From an uncultured bacterium (GTDB lineage: Bacteria > Cyanobacteriota > Vampirovibrionia > Gastranaerophilales > Gastranaerophilaceae), in the NCBI GenBank assembly GCA_948964545.1, contig CAREDV010000001.1:372001-436000 (forward strand): DNA of 64,000 nt. Direction: 5' to 3'. Of the stretch, positions 34,147-41,800 are shown piece after piece. A model generated the notes under the pieces. That model had not been told where the DNA came from. It worked only from the letters and a program-made list of their open reading frames with translations, and did no database searches. Within the stretch, counting starts at the first letter, position 1; each line of letters opens with the position of its first letter. A program made the position numbers and the translations under genes.

Positions 34147-34283
34147 GTTTATATATATGACACGAGGAAAGCATAAAACGAGGAATCAGAAAAAACGTTT
34201 TATTGCACACTACACTTCACACTATTACGAGGAATTATGAAACAAGAATTCCAACTCTCGACTTTACGTCGGGAGTTTTTTTT
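34147..34283 (+). ncRNA. Small transcription unit: RNA or leader peptide gene
   Basis: An AT-rich promoter-like TTGTTTATATATATG (also before 13515) is followed by three copies of ACGAGGAA (near 34162, 34179 and 34228) and a strong terminator. The third copy precedes ATG at 34237. A frame of 28 codons (MKQEFQLSTLRREFFLQ...) runs through the terminator to TAA at 34321-34323. It could be a small RNA of about 120 bases or an attenuator-type leader. Confidence 0.4.
34254..34283 (+). terminator. Intrinsic terminator
   Basis: CTCTCGAC-tttac-GTCGGGAG followed by eight T. Confidence 0.9.
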
Positions 34284-34355
34284 GCAGGCTGAGCCTGCAC
34301 GCAATACATTGGGTTTTGGATAAGCTTATTTAACTATGGCGAGCCCGTAGTGCTA
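34284..34355 (+). repeat. Hairpin A half element
   Basis: GCAGGC-tga-GCCTGC (34284-34298), then ACGCAATACATTGGGTTTTG, GATAAGCTTATTTAACTATG and GCGAGCCC. The hairpin follows a terminator rather than a stop codon in this copy. The core is the best preserved in the window and continues into the stop of the small minus-strand gene. Confidence 0.65.
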
Positions 34356-34493
34356 CTTATTAATAATCGCTAAAATCTCAGCAAGCTTACCCGAGTTATT
34401 ATCCTTAAACTTGATTTCATGCTTTGTTTCTTCAGGAGTAAACTCTGATTTTTGATAATTGATTAAATATTTCATAAATTCCGGACTGAACAT
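34353..34493 (-). CDS. Small protein, 46 residues, unknown
   Basis: An ATG preceded by AGGAAAGG at proper spacing opens a 46-residue frame: MFSPEFMKYLINYQKSEF, then TPEETKHEIKFKDNNSGKLA and a last helix EILAIINK. It is acidic/basic mixed and probably helical at both ends, with no domain or signal. Stop TAG abuts the repeat element. It fills part of an otherwise gene-free 530 bases between surE and sdaAB. Confidence 0.55.
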   Translation of the reverse strand: MFSPEFMKYLINYQKSEFTPEETKHEIKFKDNNSGKLAEILAIINK

Positions 34494-34578
34494 ACAAACA
34501 CCTTTCCTACATCTATATAAAAACACATGACTTTATTTTTTTGCCTAATATTTACAAATTATTTACAATGTTTTGTGA

Positions 34579-34584
34579 TATAAT
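34579..34584 (+). promoter_or_regulatory. -10 box giving a leaderless sdaAB mRNA
   Basis: TATAAT, perfect consensus, ends six bases before ATG. No ribosome binding site is present. Confidence 0.6.
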
Positions 34585-34590
34585 AACATT

Positions 34591-35262
34591 ATGCGTCAAT
34601 CATCAATAATAGATATAATCTCACCAATCATGGCAGGACCATCCAGTTCGCATACTGCAGGCGCTGTCAGGCTTGGGCTTTTGGCAAGAAATGTTTATAA
34701 TGCAAAGCCCGATAAAATAACGTTCAAACTTTATAATTCTTATGCATTGACAGGTAAAGGACATGGTACGGACAAAGGTCTGCTCGCAGGTGTTCTTGGG
34801 TTTGCTGTTGATGATGAGAGAATTAAAAATATTTTTGAAACTCCCGAAGCCAAAGAAATTGAATATGAGTTTGAATATTTACAAGATTTTAACAGGCATC
34901 CGAATGCCGTTGATTTTATTTTTGAAGGCGGTTTGAATTTTACTGTATCGGGTGATTCCGTCGGTGCAGGTGAAATCCTTATGACAAAGATAAATAATTT
35001 TTCCGTAAACTTAAACGGAAAATATAATACAATTTTGCTTGTTTATGATGATAAACCAGGAGTAATCTCAAAAGTTACAGGTATGATTCAGGCAGATAAT
35101 GTTAATATCGCATCTCTCCACTGTGACAGAAGCGGTAAAGGTAAAGATGCTTCAATGTGTATTTGTATAGATGGTGATTTGACTAAAAATTGCTTAAATC
35201 ATTTAAGTGATTTGAAAGATATGTATATTGTAAGATATATCAGGAAATTAGAAAATGAATAA
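34591..35262 (+). CDS. sdaAB: L-serine dehydratase, beta subunit
   Basis: 223 residues. It forms the iron-sulfur L-serine dehydratase with the next gene, turning serine into pyruvate and ammonia. It has IISPIMAGPSSSHTAGAVRLG at the start (cut: GPSSSHTAG is the hallmark), 'GKGHGTDKGLLAGVLG' and a C-terminal ACT domain (LLVYDDKPGVISKVTGMI, NIASLHCDR) that may sense an amino acid. It overlaps sdaAA by eight bases. Leaderless start predicted. Confidence 0.95.
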   Translation: MRQSSIIDIISPIMAGPSSSHTAGAVRLGLLARNVYNAKPDKITFKLYNSYALTGKGHGTDKGLLAGVLGFAVDDERIKNIFETPEAKEIEYEFEYLQDFNRHPNAVDFIFEGGLNFTVSGDSVGAGEILMTKINNFSVNLNGKYNTILLVYDDKPGVISKVTGMIQADNVNIASLHCDRSGKGKDASMCICIDGDLTKNCLNHLSDLKDMYIVRYIRKLENE

Positions 35263-36124
35263 TATAAATACATTCAGGCAGTTGTACTATGCCTGCAAAG
35301 AGAAAAATAAAGCGATTTATGAAATTGCACTGGATAATGAAGTATCCAAAGGCGAATACAGTGAATATCATGTAAGATTGCAAGCTAAAAAAAGTTTGGA
35401 TGCTATGAAAGATGCCATAAAAATAGGGCTGACCTGCACAGAACCATCACCCAGCGGAATGAGCGGGGATGATTGCCATAAACTTCAAAAATCAACTACA
35501 AAATCTATTTTGAGTGAAACTGCTCAAAAAATTATGAAATATGCACTTGCAACAAGTGAGCAAAATTTGCGTATGGGTAGAATTGTAGCCTGTCCTACGG
35601 CAGGTTCTTGCGGAATTGTTCCTGCTGTATTGATTGCTTTTGCTGAAGATAATAATATTTCAGAAAATGAGCAGATTAATGCACTTATTACTGCAGGTGA
35701 AGTTGGCAGACTTGTTGCAAATAAAATGGCATTGGCAGGAGCTGTTGGCGGGTGCCAGGCAGAATGCGGGGTTGCATCGGCTATGGCAACTGCTGCATTA
35801 ACTCAAATGCGCGGAGGGTCTGTTAAACAGGTTGTAAATGCAGTTGCGCTTGCTTTGAAAAATATTTTGGGACTTACCTGCGACCCTGTCTGCGGACTTG
35901 TGGAAATACCTTGTGTAAAAAGAAATCCGTTTTTAGCAATTCATGCAGTTACAGCTTCTGAACTTGCAATGGCTGACATAATTTCAAAAATTCCGATAGA
36001 TGAGGTTGTTGATGCAATGGAGCAGACTGGTCAATTAATGTCGCCATTATTGAAAGAAAGTTCTCAAGGCGGTTTGGCAAAAACTAAAACTGCAGTCGCA
36101 TTAGAGAAAAATATTTTAAAATAG
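35255..36124 (+). CDS. sdaAA: L-serine dehydratase, alpha subunit
   Basis: 289 residues. The catalytic subunit with cysteines that bind a 4Fe-4S cluster (CPTAGSCGIVPAVL, GCQAECGVASAMA and CDPVCGLVEIPC) and the 'PSPSGMSGDD' start region. Together with the beta subunit it allows serine to be used as a carbon and energy source, which fits a fermenting gut bacterium. The stop is followed by a promoter region for the next small gene. Confidence 0.96.
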   Translation: MNNINTFRQLYYACKEKNKAIYEIALDNEVSKGEYSEYHVRLQAKKSLDAMKDAIKIGLTCTEPSPSGMSGDDCHKLQKSTTKSILSETAQKIMKYALATSEQNLRMGRIVACPTAGSCGIVPAVLIAFAEDNNISENEQINALITAGEVGRLVANKMALAGAVGGCQAECGVASAMATAALTQMRGGSVKQVVNAVALALKNILGLTCDPVCGLVEIPCVKRNPFLAIHAVTASELAMADIISKIPIDEVVDAMEQTGQLMSPLLKESSQGGLAKTKTAVALEKNILK

Positions 36125-36225
36125 TTAAGTTTTGTAACAAGTTTTAAAAATTTAGGCAATTATATGGAAATTATATTCTTTATATATATATAAGAGATAG
36201 ATGTATAATTATAAGGAGTATAATT

Positions 36226-36408
36226 ATGGGCGTAGAATTTAATACAGAGAATCCAACTTTTGGCTTAATAAAACCTAAAAAGCAAAATACTGATACTCAG
36301 GCAGGTGCGCAAGTTGCTTTTAATACAACATTGGAAGATTTTACGAAAAAAGGTTATATTGCACCTCCAGGGTTGACTGAGGGAGGTTCTTGTTTCACAC
36401 AAGCCTAA
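36226..36408 (+). CDS. Small protein, 60 residues, with an FG motif
   Basis: AAGGAG stands eight bases before ATG. The product MGVEFNTENPTFGLIKPKKQ... is hydrophilic with a TFG start motif like other unknowns here and ends in PPGLTEGGSCFTQA. No domain or signal peptide. An AT-rich region with TATAAT (about 36211-36216) lies just upstream. The hairpin that holds the coaX ribosome binding site follows its stop. Confidence 0.6.
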   Translation: MGVEFNTENPTFGLIKPKKQNTDTQAGAQVAFNTTLEDFTKKGYIAPPGLTEGGSCFTQA

Positions 36409-36432
36409 TTTTGCAAAAAGATTTTGTTTAAT

Positions 36433-36460
36433 GTAGACTAATTCATGAGGATTAGTCTAC
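36433..36460 (+). promoter_or_regulatory. Hairpin presenting the coaX ribosome binding site
   Basis: GTAGACTAAT and ATTAGTCTAC form a perfect 10-bp stem around the loop tcatgagg, which holds the only ribosome binding site (GAGG). The coaX GTG begins one base after the stem. No T run follows, so it is not a terminator. A protein or antisense RNA could control translation here. Confidence 0.65.
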
Positions 36461-36461
36461 A

Positions 36462-37241
36462 GTGTTATTAACGGCAGATATTGGAAATACAAGTATTACA
36501 TTAGGCATTTTTGACGAGAGTGCTTTGGTTGAGGAGTTTCGTCTTGCTTCTGACAAGGATTTATCTTTGGAAGAATATGAGGTGCTTTTAAAATCTTTGT
36601 TCAAAAATTATAGTGTTCAAGGGTGCATAATTTCTTCTGTTGTTGAAGAATTAACAAAAAAATTCAAGAAAGCTGTTGATAATGTATTTAAGCTTGATGC
36701 AATTGTACTTTCAACTAATATTAATACAGGTGTAAAAATTTGCCTTGATAATCCTAAAGAGGCAGGTGCAGATAGAATTGCAAATGCAGCAGGCGCTTAT
36801 GTTTTATATAATCATCCTGTGATTGTTGTTGATTTTGGAACGGCAACAACTTTTGATATTGTAAATGCTAAAGGTGAATTTATCGGCGGTGTAATTTCTC
36901 TAGGAATTATGTCTCAGATGAAAGCGTTGAATAAATTTACATCAAAACTTCCTCAAACTGATGTAACTATTTCAAATTCTGCAATAGGTCATAACACAAA
37001 TGATGCAATTTTATCAGGTGTTATTAGGGGAACTGCCTGTATGATAGACGGGCTAGTTGAGCAGTGTGAAAAAGAATTAGGACAAAAAAGTGTTTTAGTT
37101 GCAACAGGCGGGTATTCAGGTTTGATTGCAAATTATTTGAAACGTCCGTTTGATTTTATTAATCCGACATTGACGCTTGAGGGTCTTCGTTATTTATATG
37201 AATTAAATGCTGTAAGTAAATTGCAGGAAATTTCCCATTAA
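36462..37241 (+). CDS. coaX: Type III pantothenate kinase
   Basis: 259 residues. It phosphorylates pantothenate in coenzyme A synthesis. It has the ATP motif LTADIGNTSITLGIF at the start, 'GADRIANAAGAY', VVDFGTATTFD and GGVISLGI. The type III enzyme is not inhibited by coenzyme A. The start is GTG, just after the hairpin described above. Its 3' end overlaps rex by 39 bases tail to tail. panD, also of this pathway, lies at 57246. Confidence 0.94.
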   Translation: MLLTADIGNTSITLGIFDESALVEEFRLASDKDLSLEEYEVLLKSLFKNYSVQGCIISSVVEELTKKFKKAVDNVFKLDAIVLSTNINTGVKICLDNPKEAGADRIANAAGAYVLYNHPVIVVDFGTATTFDIVNAKGEFIGGVISLGIMSQMKALNKFTSKLPQTDVTISNSAIGHNTNDAILSGVIRGTACMIDGLVEQCEKELGQKSVLVATGGYSGLIANYLKRPFDFINPTLTLEGLRYLYELNAVSKLQEISH

Positions 37242-37817
37242 ATTTTCATTCCAGACTTGAACATTATCTGGTACAGACAATACAGTTGGTGTGAAGTTCC
37301 AGATGTATTTTATATGTGCATTTACAAGAAAATCAGCTGTACTTTGTGCGTATTTTCCAGGTACTGTAAGTATTGCAATATCAATTTCATCTTTTGATGC
37401 GGTAGCAGCAAGTTCGTACATGTTTTGGATTTCCATACCATTAATAATTTTACCGATTTTATTTTTATCGTTGTCAAAAATTGCAAGAATTTTCAGCCCG
37501 TAATCTGTGAAATTTCCGTAGTTTGCTATAGCTGTTCCTAGATTTCCAGCCCCGATAATCATTGCTTTCTTAGTTTTTTTAAAACCTAGAGTTTTTTCAA
37601 TGGAAATTTTAAGTTCTTTGACAATATAACCGATACGTGATTTGCCTGAATTATTTAATAAATTAATATCTTTACGGACTTGCGAATCGTCAATATGCAA
37701 AAGTTCGGCGATTTGTTTGCTTGAAATATATTCTATATTTTTGTCAATAAAGTCTGTAAGTATGCAGTGATATAGTGTTAAGCGGTTTATAACTTTATCA
37801 GATATTTTTTTGTTCAT
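37203..37817 (-). CDS. rex: Redox-sensing transcriptional repressor Rex
   Basis: 204 residues. A winged helix at the N-terminus (ISSKQIAELLHIDDSQVRKD) binds DNA and a Rossmann domain (AMIIGAGNLGTAIANYGNF, LAIFDNDKNKIG) binds NADH/NAD+. NADH causes release from fermentation and respiration operators. It is the last gene of murT-pdxJ-zinc protein-rex, starting right after the previous stop. Targets cannot be seen here. Confidence 0.95.
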   Translation of the reverse strand: MNKKISDKVINRLTLYHCILTDFIDKNIEYISSKQIAELLHIDDSQVRKDINLLNNSGKSRIGYIVKELKISIEKTLGFKKTKKAMIIGAGNLGTAIANYGNFTDYGLKILAIFDNDKNKIGKIINGMEIQNMYELAATASKDEIDIAILTVPGKYAQSTADFLVNAHIKYIWNFTPTVLSVPDNVQVWNENLMGNFLQFTYSI

Positions 37818-38132
37818 TTAATTGTTATTCCTGTTTTCTTCATCTTTGATAAATTTTGCTAATTGTTCAAGATGTTTGTCTTCAATTGCTTCAATAAGTT
37901 CAGTAACTGATTGAATTTTACCGAGCGCAAATCCTGTTTCAGCAAGCAGAACACAGTCATTGCAAAGTCTGTAACCCTCATATTCTATAGAGCCAGCAAG
38001 ACATTTTGTTTCACCGCAGCAGTCGCAGTCAAAAGTTTCATCAATAATATCAGGGTTATCCTCGATATCATCAAGACGCATCTGTTCAACTACTTGTGCC
38101 ATTTCTTCAATTATCTCGTGTTCTGATTTCAT
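37818..38132 (-). CDS. Small zinc-binding-like protein
   Basis: 104 residues. Two Cys pairs (CDCCGETKC and CNDC, 25 residues apart) suggest a zinc ribbon, flanked by acidic helices (EEMAQVVEQMRLDDIED at the start, HLEQLAKFIKDEENRN at the end). It recalls DksA/TraR-like folds in outline only. It overlaps pdxJ by four bases and abuts rex, so the three are co-translated. I cannot name its role. Confidence 0.72.
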   Translation of the reverse strand: MKSEHEIIEEMAQVVEQMRLDDIEDNPDIIDETFDCDCCGETKCLAGSIEYEGYRLCNDCVLLAETGFALGKIQSVTELIEAIEDKHLEQLAKFIKDEENRNNN

Positions 38133-38839
38133 AAAATAAGCTCCTTCATTTTACTTACTGCTTCAGGTAATCCTGTAAATATAGCACGCGAAATTATGCT
38201 GTGTCCGATATTCAATTCATAAAGTCCGTCGATTTCATGCATTCTATGAACGTTTTCGTAATTAAGTCCGTGTCCAGCATTAACTTTTAAACCTAAGCTT
38301 TGTGCAAGTTCAGCTGATTTTTTGAGTTTTTGAAATTCGGCTTCTTCATCTTCGTATCCGAAACATTCGGAATAAGTTCCCGTGTGCATTTCGATAAACT
38401 GTGCACCTGTTTTAGCTGAAGCTCTTACCTGTTCTTCATCAGGGTCAATAAATAAGCTGACCAAAATTCCCGCATCTAAAAGCGGTTTAATAAATTCTGT
38501 AACTTTGTCCAATTGTCCTGCAACATCAAGTCCGCCCTCTGTTGTAACTTCCTGACGTTTTTCGGGTACAAGACAAATTGAATGGGGGTTAATCTCAAGT
38601 GCGATTTTTTGAATATCATCAGCCATTGCCATCTCAAGATTTAGTCTTGTTTTTAAAGTATTAATGAGGGTATAAACATCTTCATTTTTAATATGGCGTC
38701 TATCTTCTCTCAAGTGTGTTGTGATTGAGGCTGCACCATTTTGTTCTGCAATTTCTGCACCTTTGATAATGCTCGGTTCAATTCCGCCTCGTGCGTTTCT
38801 TAAAGTTGCGATATGATCTATATTTACACCTAGTAACAT
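38129..38839 (-). CDS. pdxJ: Pyridoxine 5'-phosphate synthase
   Basis: 236 residues from the ATG at 38839 (MLLGVNIDHIATLRNARGG); an upstream in-frame start would cross the ribosome binding site. PdxJ condenses 1-deoxyxylulose 5-phosphate with amino-acetone phosphate. It has GAASITTHLREDRRHI, 'MHTGTYSE' and 'VNAGHGLNYENV' as expected. The ribosome binding site GGAGAGG is part of the element that fills the gap to murT. Confidence 0.96.
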   Translation of the reverse strand: MLLGVNIDHIATLRNARGGIEPSIIKGAEIAEQNGAASITTHLREDRRHIKNEDVYTLINTLKTRLNLEMAMADDIQKIALEINPHSICLVPEKRQEVTTEGGLDVAGQLDKVTEFIKPLLDAGILVSLFIDPDEEQVRASAKTGAQFIEMHTGTYSECFGYEDEEAEFQKLKKSAELAQSLGLKVNAGHGLNYENVHRMHEIDGLYELNIGHSIISRAIFTGLPEAVSKMKELIL

Positions 38840-38923
38840 TTTTTTTATCCTCTCCGCCGACATTGGTCGGACTTTTTATTTATTGGTCAGTCACTTCGCT
38901 CATTTTATTCGCTTGTTCCCGTT
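38840..38923 (-). repeat. Hairpin B half element before pdxJ
   Basis: It fills the whole murT-pdxJ gap. Minus strand: ACGGGAACAAGCG, then GAGCGAAGTGACTGACCAA, the stem CCGAC-caat-GTCGG (38870-38857 region), the site GGAGAGG and ATG. Confidence 0.7.
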
Positions 38924-40201
38924 TTATCTTTTCTTTATCGACAATAATGCTGTATATGACGGCAGAATCGTTGTTTTACCGTCTTTTGCGGCTTTGTCTA
39001 TTGCTTTTTTTATGTTCGGTTCTATTATAATTTTTTCCTGCGGTATTCCTGCATATTTCAAACGTAACGCCATATCGTTTGCACGAATTCCTGATGTGAT
39101 TATGAGTTTTTTTGCATCTTTCAACTGTTCAAAATCGCTGTCCCAAAGCCAGCTTATGTCGCGTCCGTCTGCGTAATTGTCATTTATGGCAATCACGATG
39201 TTTGAATTCAAATCAACTGTTTTTAAAACTTCGCTTGCGCCTGTGGGGTTTTTGATAAGTTGTATAAGTGCAGGATTCCCGTTTATAATCCTTTTTTCTG
39301 TTCTGCCAAAAATGCTGTGGTAAGTGTCAAGAGCTTTTTGGATTTGTTCTGTATTTAACCCGAGCTCCAGTCCAAAAGCAATGGATGCAAGTGCATTATA
39401 AGCATTATAAAGTCCTGTAAGATTGACTTTGAATCTCTGTCCTTTTAGGGTAATTATTGAATAATCTTCAAATACTTCCACATCTGCGGGGTAATCACAT
39501 TCGTGTCGTCTGTAACCGCATTTGGGGCAGAAATAGTGTCCCTGTTGTGCAAAAAATTGTTTTGAATATTCCAGAGGGTGACCGCACATACAGTTAAATA
39601 CTTCTGAGGGGGCGTTTGATTTTGTTGAGCATTTTACGTTTTCAAACCCGTAATAAACTGCATATTTTGTCCTGTCAAATGTTGCAACAAGCGGATCATC
39701 GGCGTTTAAGATAAGTTTTAAATCAGGGTTTTTTCTGATTGCGTTTTTAATAAATTCTGCAGTTGTATTAAGTTCTCCGTATCTATCTAATTGGTCACGG
39801 AAAAGGTTTGTTACAATAAGATAATCAGACTTCATATAGTCATAAAGTTTGGTTAAATAAGCCTCATCACTTTCGATTACCGCATAATCATAGTGTCTGC
39901 ATGGTGCTATAGCAAACATATTTGCAACACCTGTGAGCATATTTGCTCCCTCAAGGTTATGGATAACTTTTTGTCTGTTAGTTTCTAATATATGTGCCAT
40001 AAGTCCTGAAGTTGTCGACTTCCCGTTAGTTCCCGTTACTGTAACAACATCTTTTGAAATATACTTTTGGCAGTGTTTTAAAAAATCTGGACAGATTTTT
40101 AACACCAGCATTCCGACAAACGATGTTCCTGATGATTTATTTCTGATTTTTATGGCTAAATAAGCAAGTTTTGCTATGATTAATGATAAATAAAATCTCA
40201 T
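38924..40201 (-). CDS. murT: Lipid II isoglutaminyl synthase subunit MurT
   Basis: 425 residues. A Mur-ligase-type enzyme with VTVTGTNGKSTTSG (ATP site), 'NLEGANMLTGV', 'FRDQLDRYGEL', a zinc ribbon insert (CMCGHPL and CPKCGY) that marks MurT, and a C-terminal MurT domain ending ILPSYTALL. With GatD it amidates the D-Glu of lipid II. GatD is normally the next gene; here the next gene is pdxJ and no GatD is in the window. AAAGGA precedes ATG. Confidence 0.92.
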   Translation of the reverse strand: MRFYLSLIIAKLAYLAIKIRNKSSGTSFVGMLVLKICPDFLKHCQKYISKDVVTVTGTNGKSTTSGLMAHILETNRQKVIHNLEGANMLTGVANMFAIAPCRHYDYAVIESDEAYLTKLYDYMKSDYLIVTNLFRDQLDRYGELNTTAEFIKNAIRKNPDLKLILNADDPLVATFDRTKYAVYYGFENVKCSTKSNAPSEVFNCMCGHPLEYSKQFFAQQGHYFCPKCGYRRHECDYPADVEVFEDYSIITLKGQRFKVNLTGLYNAYNALASIAFGLELGLNTEQIQKALDTYHSIFGRTEKRIINGNPALIQLIKNPTGASEVLKTVDLNSNIVIAINDNYADGRDISWLWDSDFEQLKDAKKLIITSGIRANDMALRLKYAGIPQEKIIIEPNIKKAIDKAAKDGKTTILPSYTALLSIKKR

Positions 40202-40246
40202 AAATAGTCCTTTAGACGTATTCCCCTAATCTGACTTATATATTAC

Positions 40247-40252
40247 TATAAA
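40247..40252 (+). promoter_or_regulatory. -10 box with very short leader
   Basis: TATAAA ends nine bases before ATG at 40262. No ribosome binding site. Confidence 0.4.
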
Positions 40253-40261
40253 AACTGTAAA

Positions 40262-40621
40262 ATGTATATGTTTATTGCAATAATTTTCATAGCAGAACTT
40301 ATAATTGTCCTGAATTTAATCATGTTGATAGTTAAGGCAGATAAAAAAGTGCGTTATTATAATTCCTGTGTTGATGCTTTCAACCCGCTTGCGCAGACTG
40401 CTCTCCAATATACAAGATGTATGGTTCGCTCATTTAATAATTCTTTCGGCAATGCTTTAACATTTATTAAAAAGAAAAAAGAGCAGGTTATCTTTAAGAC
40501 TTTATTTATGATTTCTATATATGCGATGTTGATAGTGTTTAAAATTAAAATGAATAAGGCTTCAAAAATTTATAAGTTAGTGAGCGTAATACGTGATTTG
40601 ACGCTTGAATTGACCGTTTAG
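40262..40621 (+). CDS. Small membrane protein, unknown
   Basis: 119 residues, opening with a membrane helix MFIAIIFIAELIIVLNLIML, then a basic region with two further hydrophobic parts (VIFKTLFMISIYAMLIVF). It lacks a known domain. It precedes three genes for YtxH- and DUF948-type proteins but has its own start signal, and a new promoter starts right at its stop. A role at the membrane is likely; nothing more specific can be supported. Confidence 0.65.
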   Translation: MYMFIAIIFIAELIIVLNLIMLIVKADKKVRYYNSCVDAFNPLAQTALQYTRCMVRSFNNSFGNALTFIKKKKEQVIFKTLFMISIYAMLIVFKIKMNKASKIYKLVSVIRDLTLELTV

Positions 40622-40622
40622 C

Positions 40623-40651
40623 TTGTAAAATTTTAAAAAATATGATAGAAT
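40623..40651 (+). promoter_or_regulatory. Promoter of the YtxH-DUF948 unit
   Basis: TTGTAA (40623-40628), 17 bases, TAGAAT (40646-40651). The transcript would begin before the hairpin B half element. Confidence 0.55.
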
Positions 40652-40675
40652 AAATTTGTACTATTTAAAGGGTAA

Positions 40676-40751
40676 AAAACGGGCGCGAACGTATGTGAGC
40701 GACTGACCAAAATATAAAAAGTCTGACCAAGGTTGGCGGAAAGGGTAAAAA
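40676..40751 (+). repeat. Hairpin B half element before the YtxH gene
   Basis: ACGGGCGCG, GTGAGCGACTGACCAAA, then CTGAC (40723-40727)-caag-GTTGG (40732-40736, with two G-U pairs), GGAAAGGG (40738-40745) and ATG after six bases. Confidence 0.75.
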
Positions 40752-41060
40752 ATGAGTAAAAACAAATCATTAATGTTCGGTATGGGTTTGCTTGCAGGTG
40801 TTGTCGGCGGGCTTGTTGCAGGTGTTTTATTTGCTCCTAAATCAGGCGAAGAATCAAGACGCCAGATTAAAGAGACTGCGTGTGAATTGTATGAAAAACA
40901 TTCTCCTGCTATCAAAGAAGCAAAAAAACAGGCACTTGAAAATGTCGATTTGATGAAATATAAGTTAGAAAGACAATTGAGAAAATTTAATAATATGGTA
41001 AAATCAAAAAAACTTCTTAAAGCAAAAGAGCTTGAAGAAATGGATGATTATAATTATTAG
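40752..41060 (+). CDS. YtxH-domain protein 1
   Basis: 102 residues with the YtxH layout: N-terminal glycine-rich membrane helix (FGMGLLAGVVGGLVAGVLFA) followed by PKSGEESRRQIKE and a long charged helix. YtxH is a general-stress protein family of unknown function. A second copy lies at 41499 with a DUF948 protein between. The ribosome binding site is provided by the hairpin B element. Confidence 0.85.
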   Translation: MSKNKSLMFGMGLLAGVVGGLVAGVLFAPKSGEESRRQIKETACELYEKHSPAIKEAKKQALENVDLMKYKLERQLRKFNNMVKSKKLLKAKELEEMDDYNY

Positions 41061-41069
41061 GAGTCGAAA

Positions 41070-41426
41070 ATGGAGATGTCACAAATAGCGTTAAATCAAG
41101 GGTTAACTTTTCTTGCTTGGTCAACAGGTATTGTTGTTATTATCGTTGCAGGATTTCTTGTTAAACTTTTGATTGACCTTTCAGTGTTAGCTAAGAACTT
41201 AAATCAAACTTCGATTATCGTTAATACGGAATTAAAACCGACTCTTAACGAATTAAATCAAACATTGAGTTCAATTAATGAAATCGTTAAAAATACCGAT
41301 AAAGGTGTGGGTGATTTTAAATCAGCAATTTCAGGTTTTGTTGATAAGACAAGATTGGTATCGGGAACTTTGTTCGGCGGTTTGATTAAAGGTTTTACAA
41401 CAGCATACAATATGTTTAAAAAATAG
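41070..41426 (+). CDS. DUF948 family membrane protein
   Basis: 118 residues. One N-terminal membrane span (WSTGIVVIIVAGFLVKLLI) and a long helix with repeated T/N/S-rich 'LNELNQTLSSINEIVKN', as in DUF948 proteins (YtxG-like), which are often next to YtxH genes. AGGAG precedes ATG. Probably co-expressed as a stress or envelope unit. Confidence 0.83.
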   Translation: MEMSQIALNQGLTFLAWSTGIVVIIVAGFLVKLLIDLSVLAKNLNQTSIIVNTELKPTLNELNQTLSSINEIVKNTDKGVGDFKSAISGFVDKTRLVSGTLFGGLIKGFTTAYNMFKK

Positions 41427-41498
41427 CCGTTTAGCGGGATTATTTATTGATATTTAAACGCTAAAATACAAAAGAAACAGTAAAGGAGAATATTTATT

Positions 41499-41771
41499 AT
41501 GTCAGCAGGTAAATTTTTAGCAGGTTTTATAGTAGGCGGTGCAATCGGTGCTATTGCAGGTGTTTTGTTAGCACCAAAATCAGGTGAAGAAACTCGCCAG
41601 ATGATTGCAGACGGTGCAAAAGATGCTCTAAAACGTGCAGATGAAACAGTTAAAGAAATTCAATCAAAAGCAGATGATGTTGTTTCTGATATGCAGAAAA
41701 AAGGCGACGAAATTAAAGAAAAACTTCAAAACCTTATTAATCAGCAGAAAGAAGCAAAACAAGAAGCTTAA
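41499..41771 (+). CDS. YtxH-domain protein 2
   Basis: 90 residues, similar to the gene at 40752: FIVGGAIGAIAGVLLAPKSG, 'EETRQMIADGAKDALKRADE', then a helical tail rich in K, Q and E. A strong AAAGGAG site precedes ATG. A 72-base gap with TAAACGC repeats separates it from the DUF948 gene. The unit ends in a terminator shared with the opposite gene. Confidence 0.85.
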   Translation: MSAGKFLAGFIVGGAIGAIAGVLLAPKSGEETRQMIADGAKDALKRADETVKEIQSKADDVVSDMQKKGDEIKEKLQNLINQQKEAKQEA

Positions 41772-41772
41772 A

Positions 41773-41800
41773 AAAGAGGGGCATTATGCCCCTTTATTTC
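41773..41800. terminator. Shared terminator
   Basis: AAAGAGGGGCAT-TATGCCCCTTTATTT. It serves the YtxH gene; the opposite gene's last codons lie in it. Confidence 0.75.
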
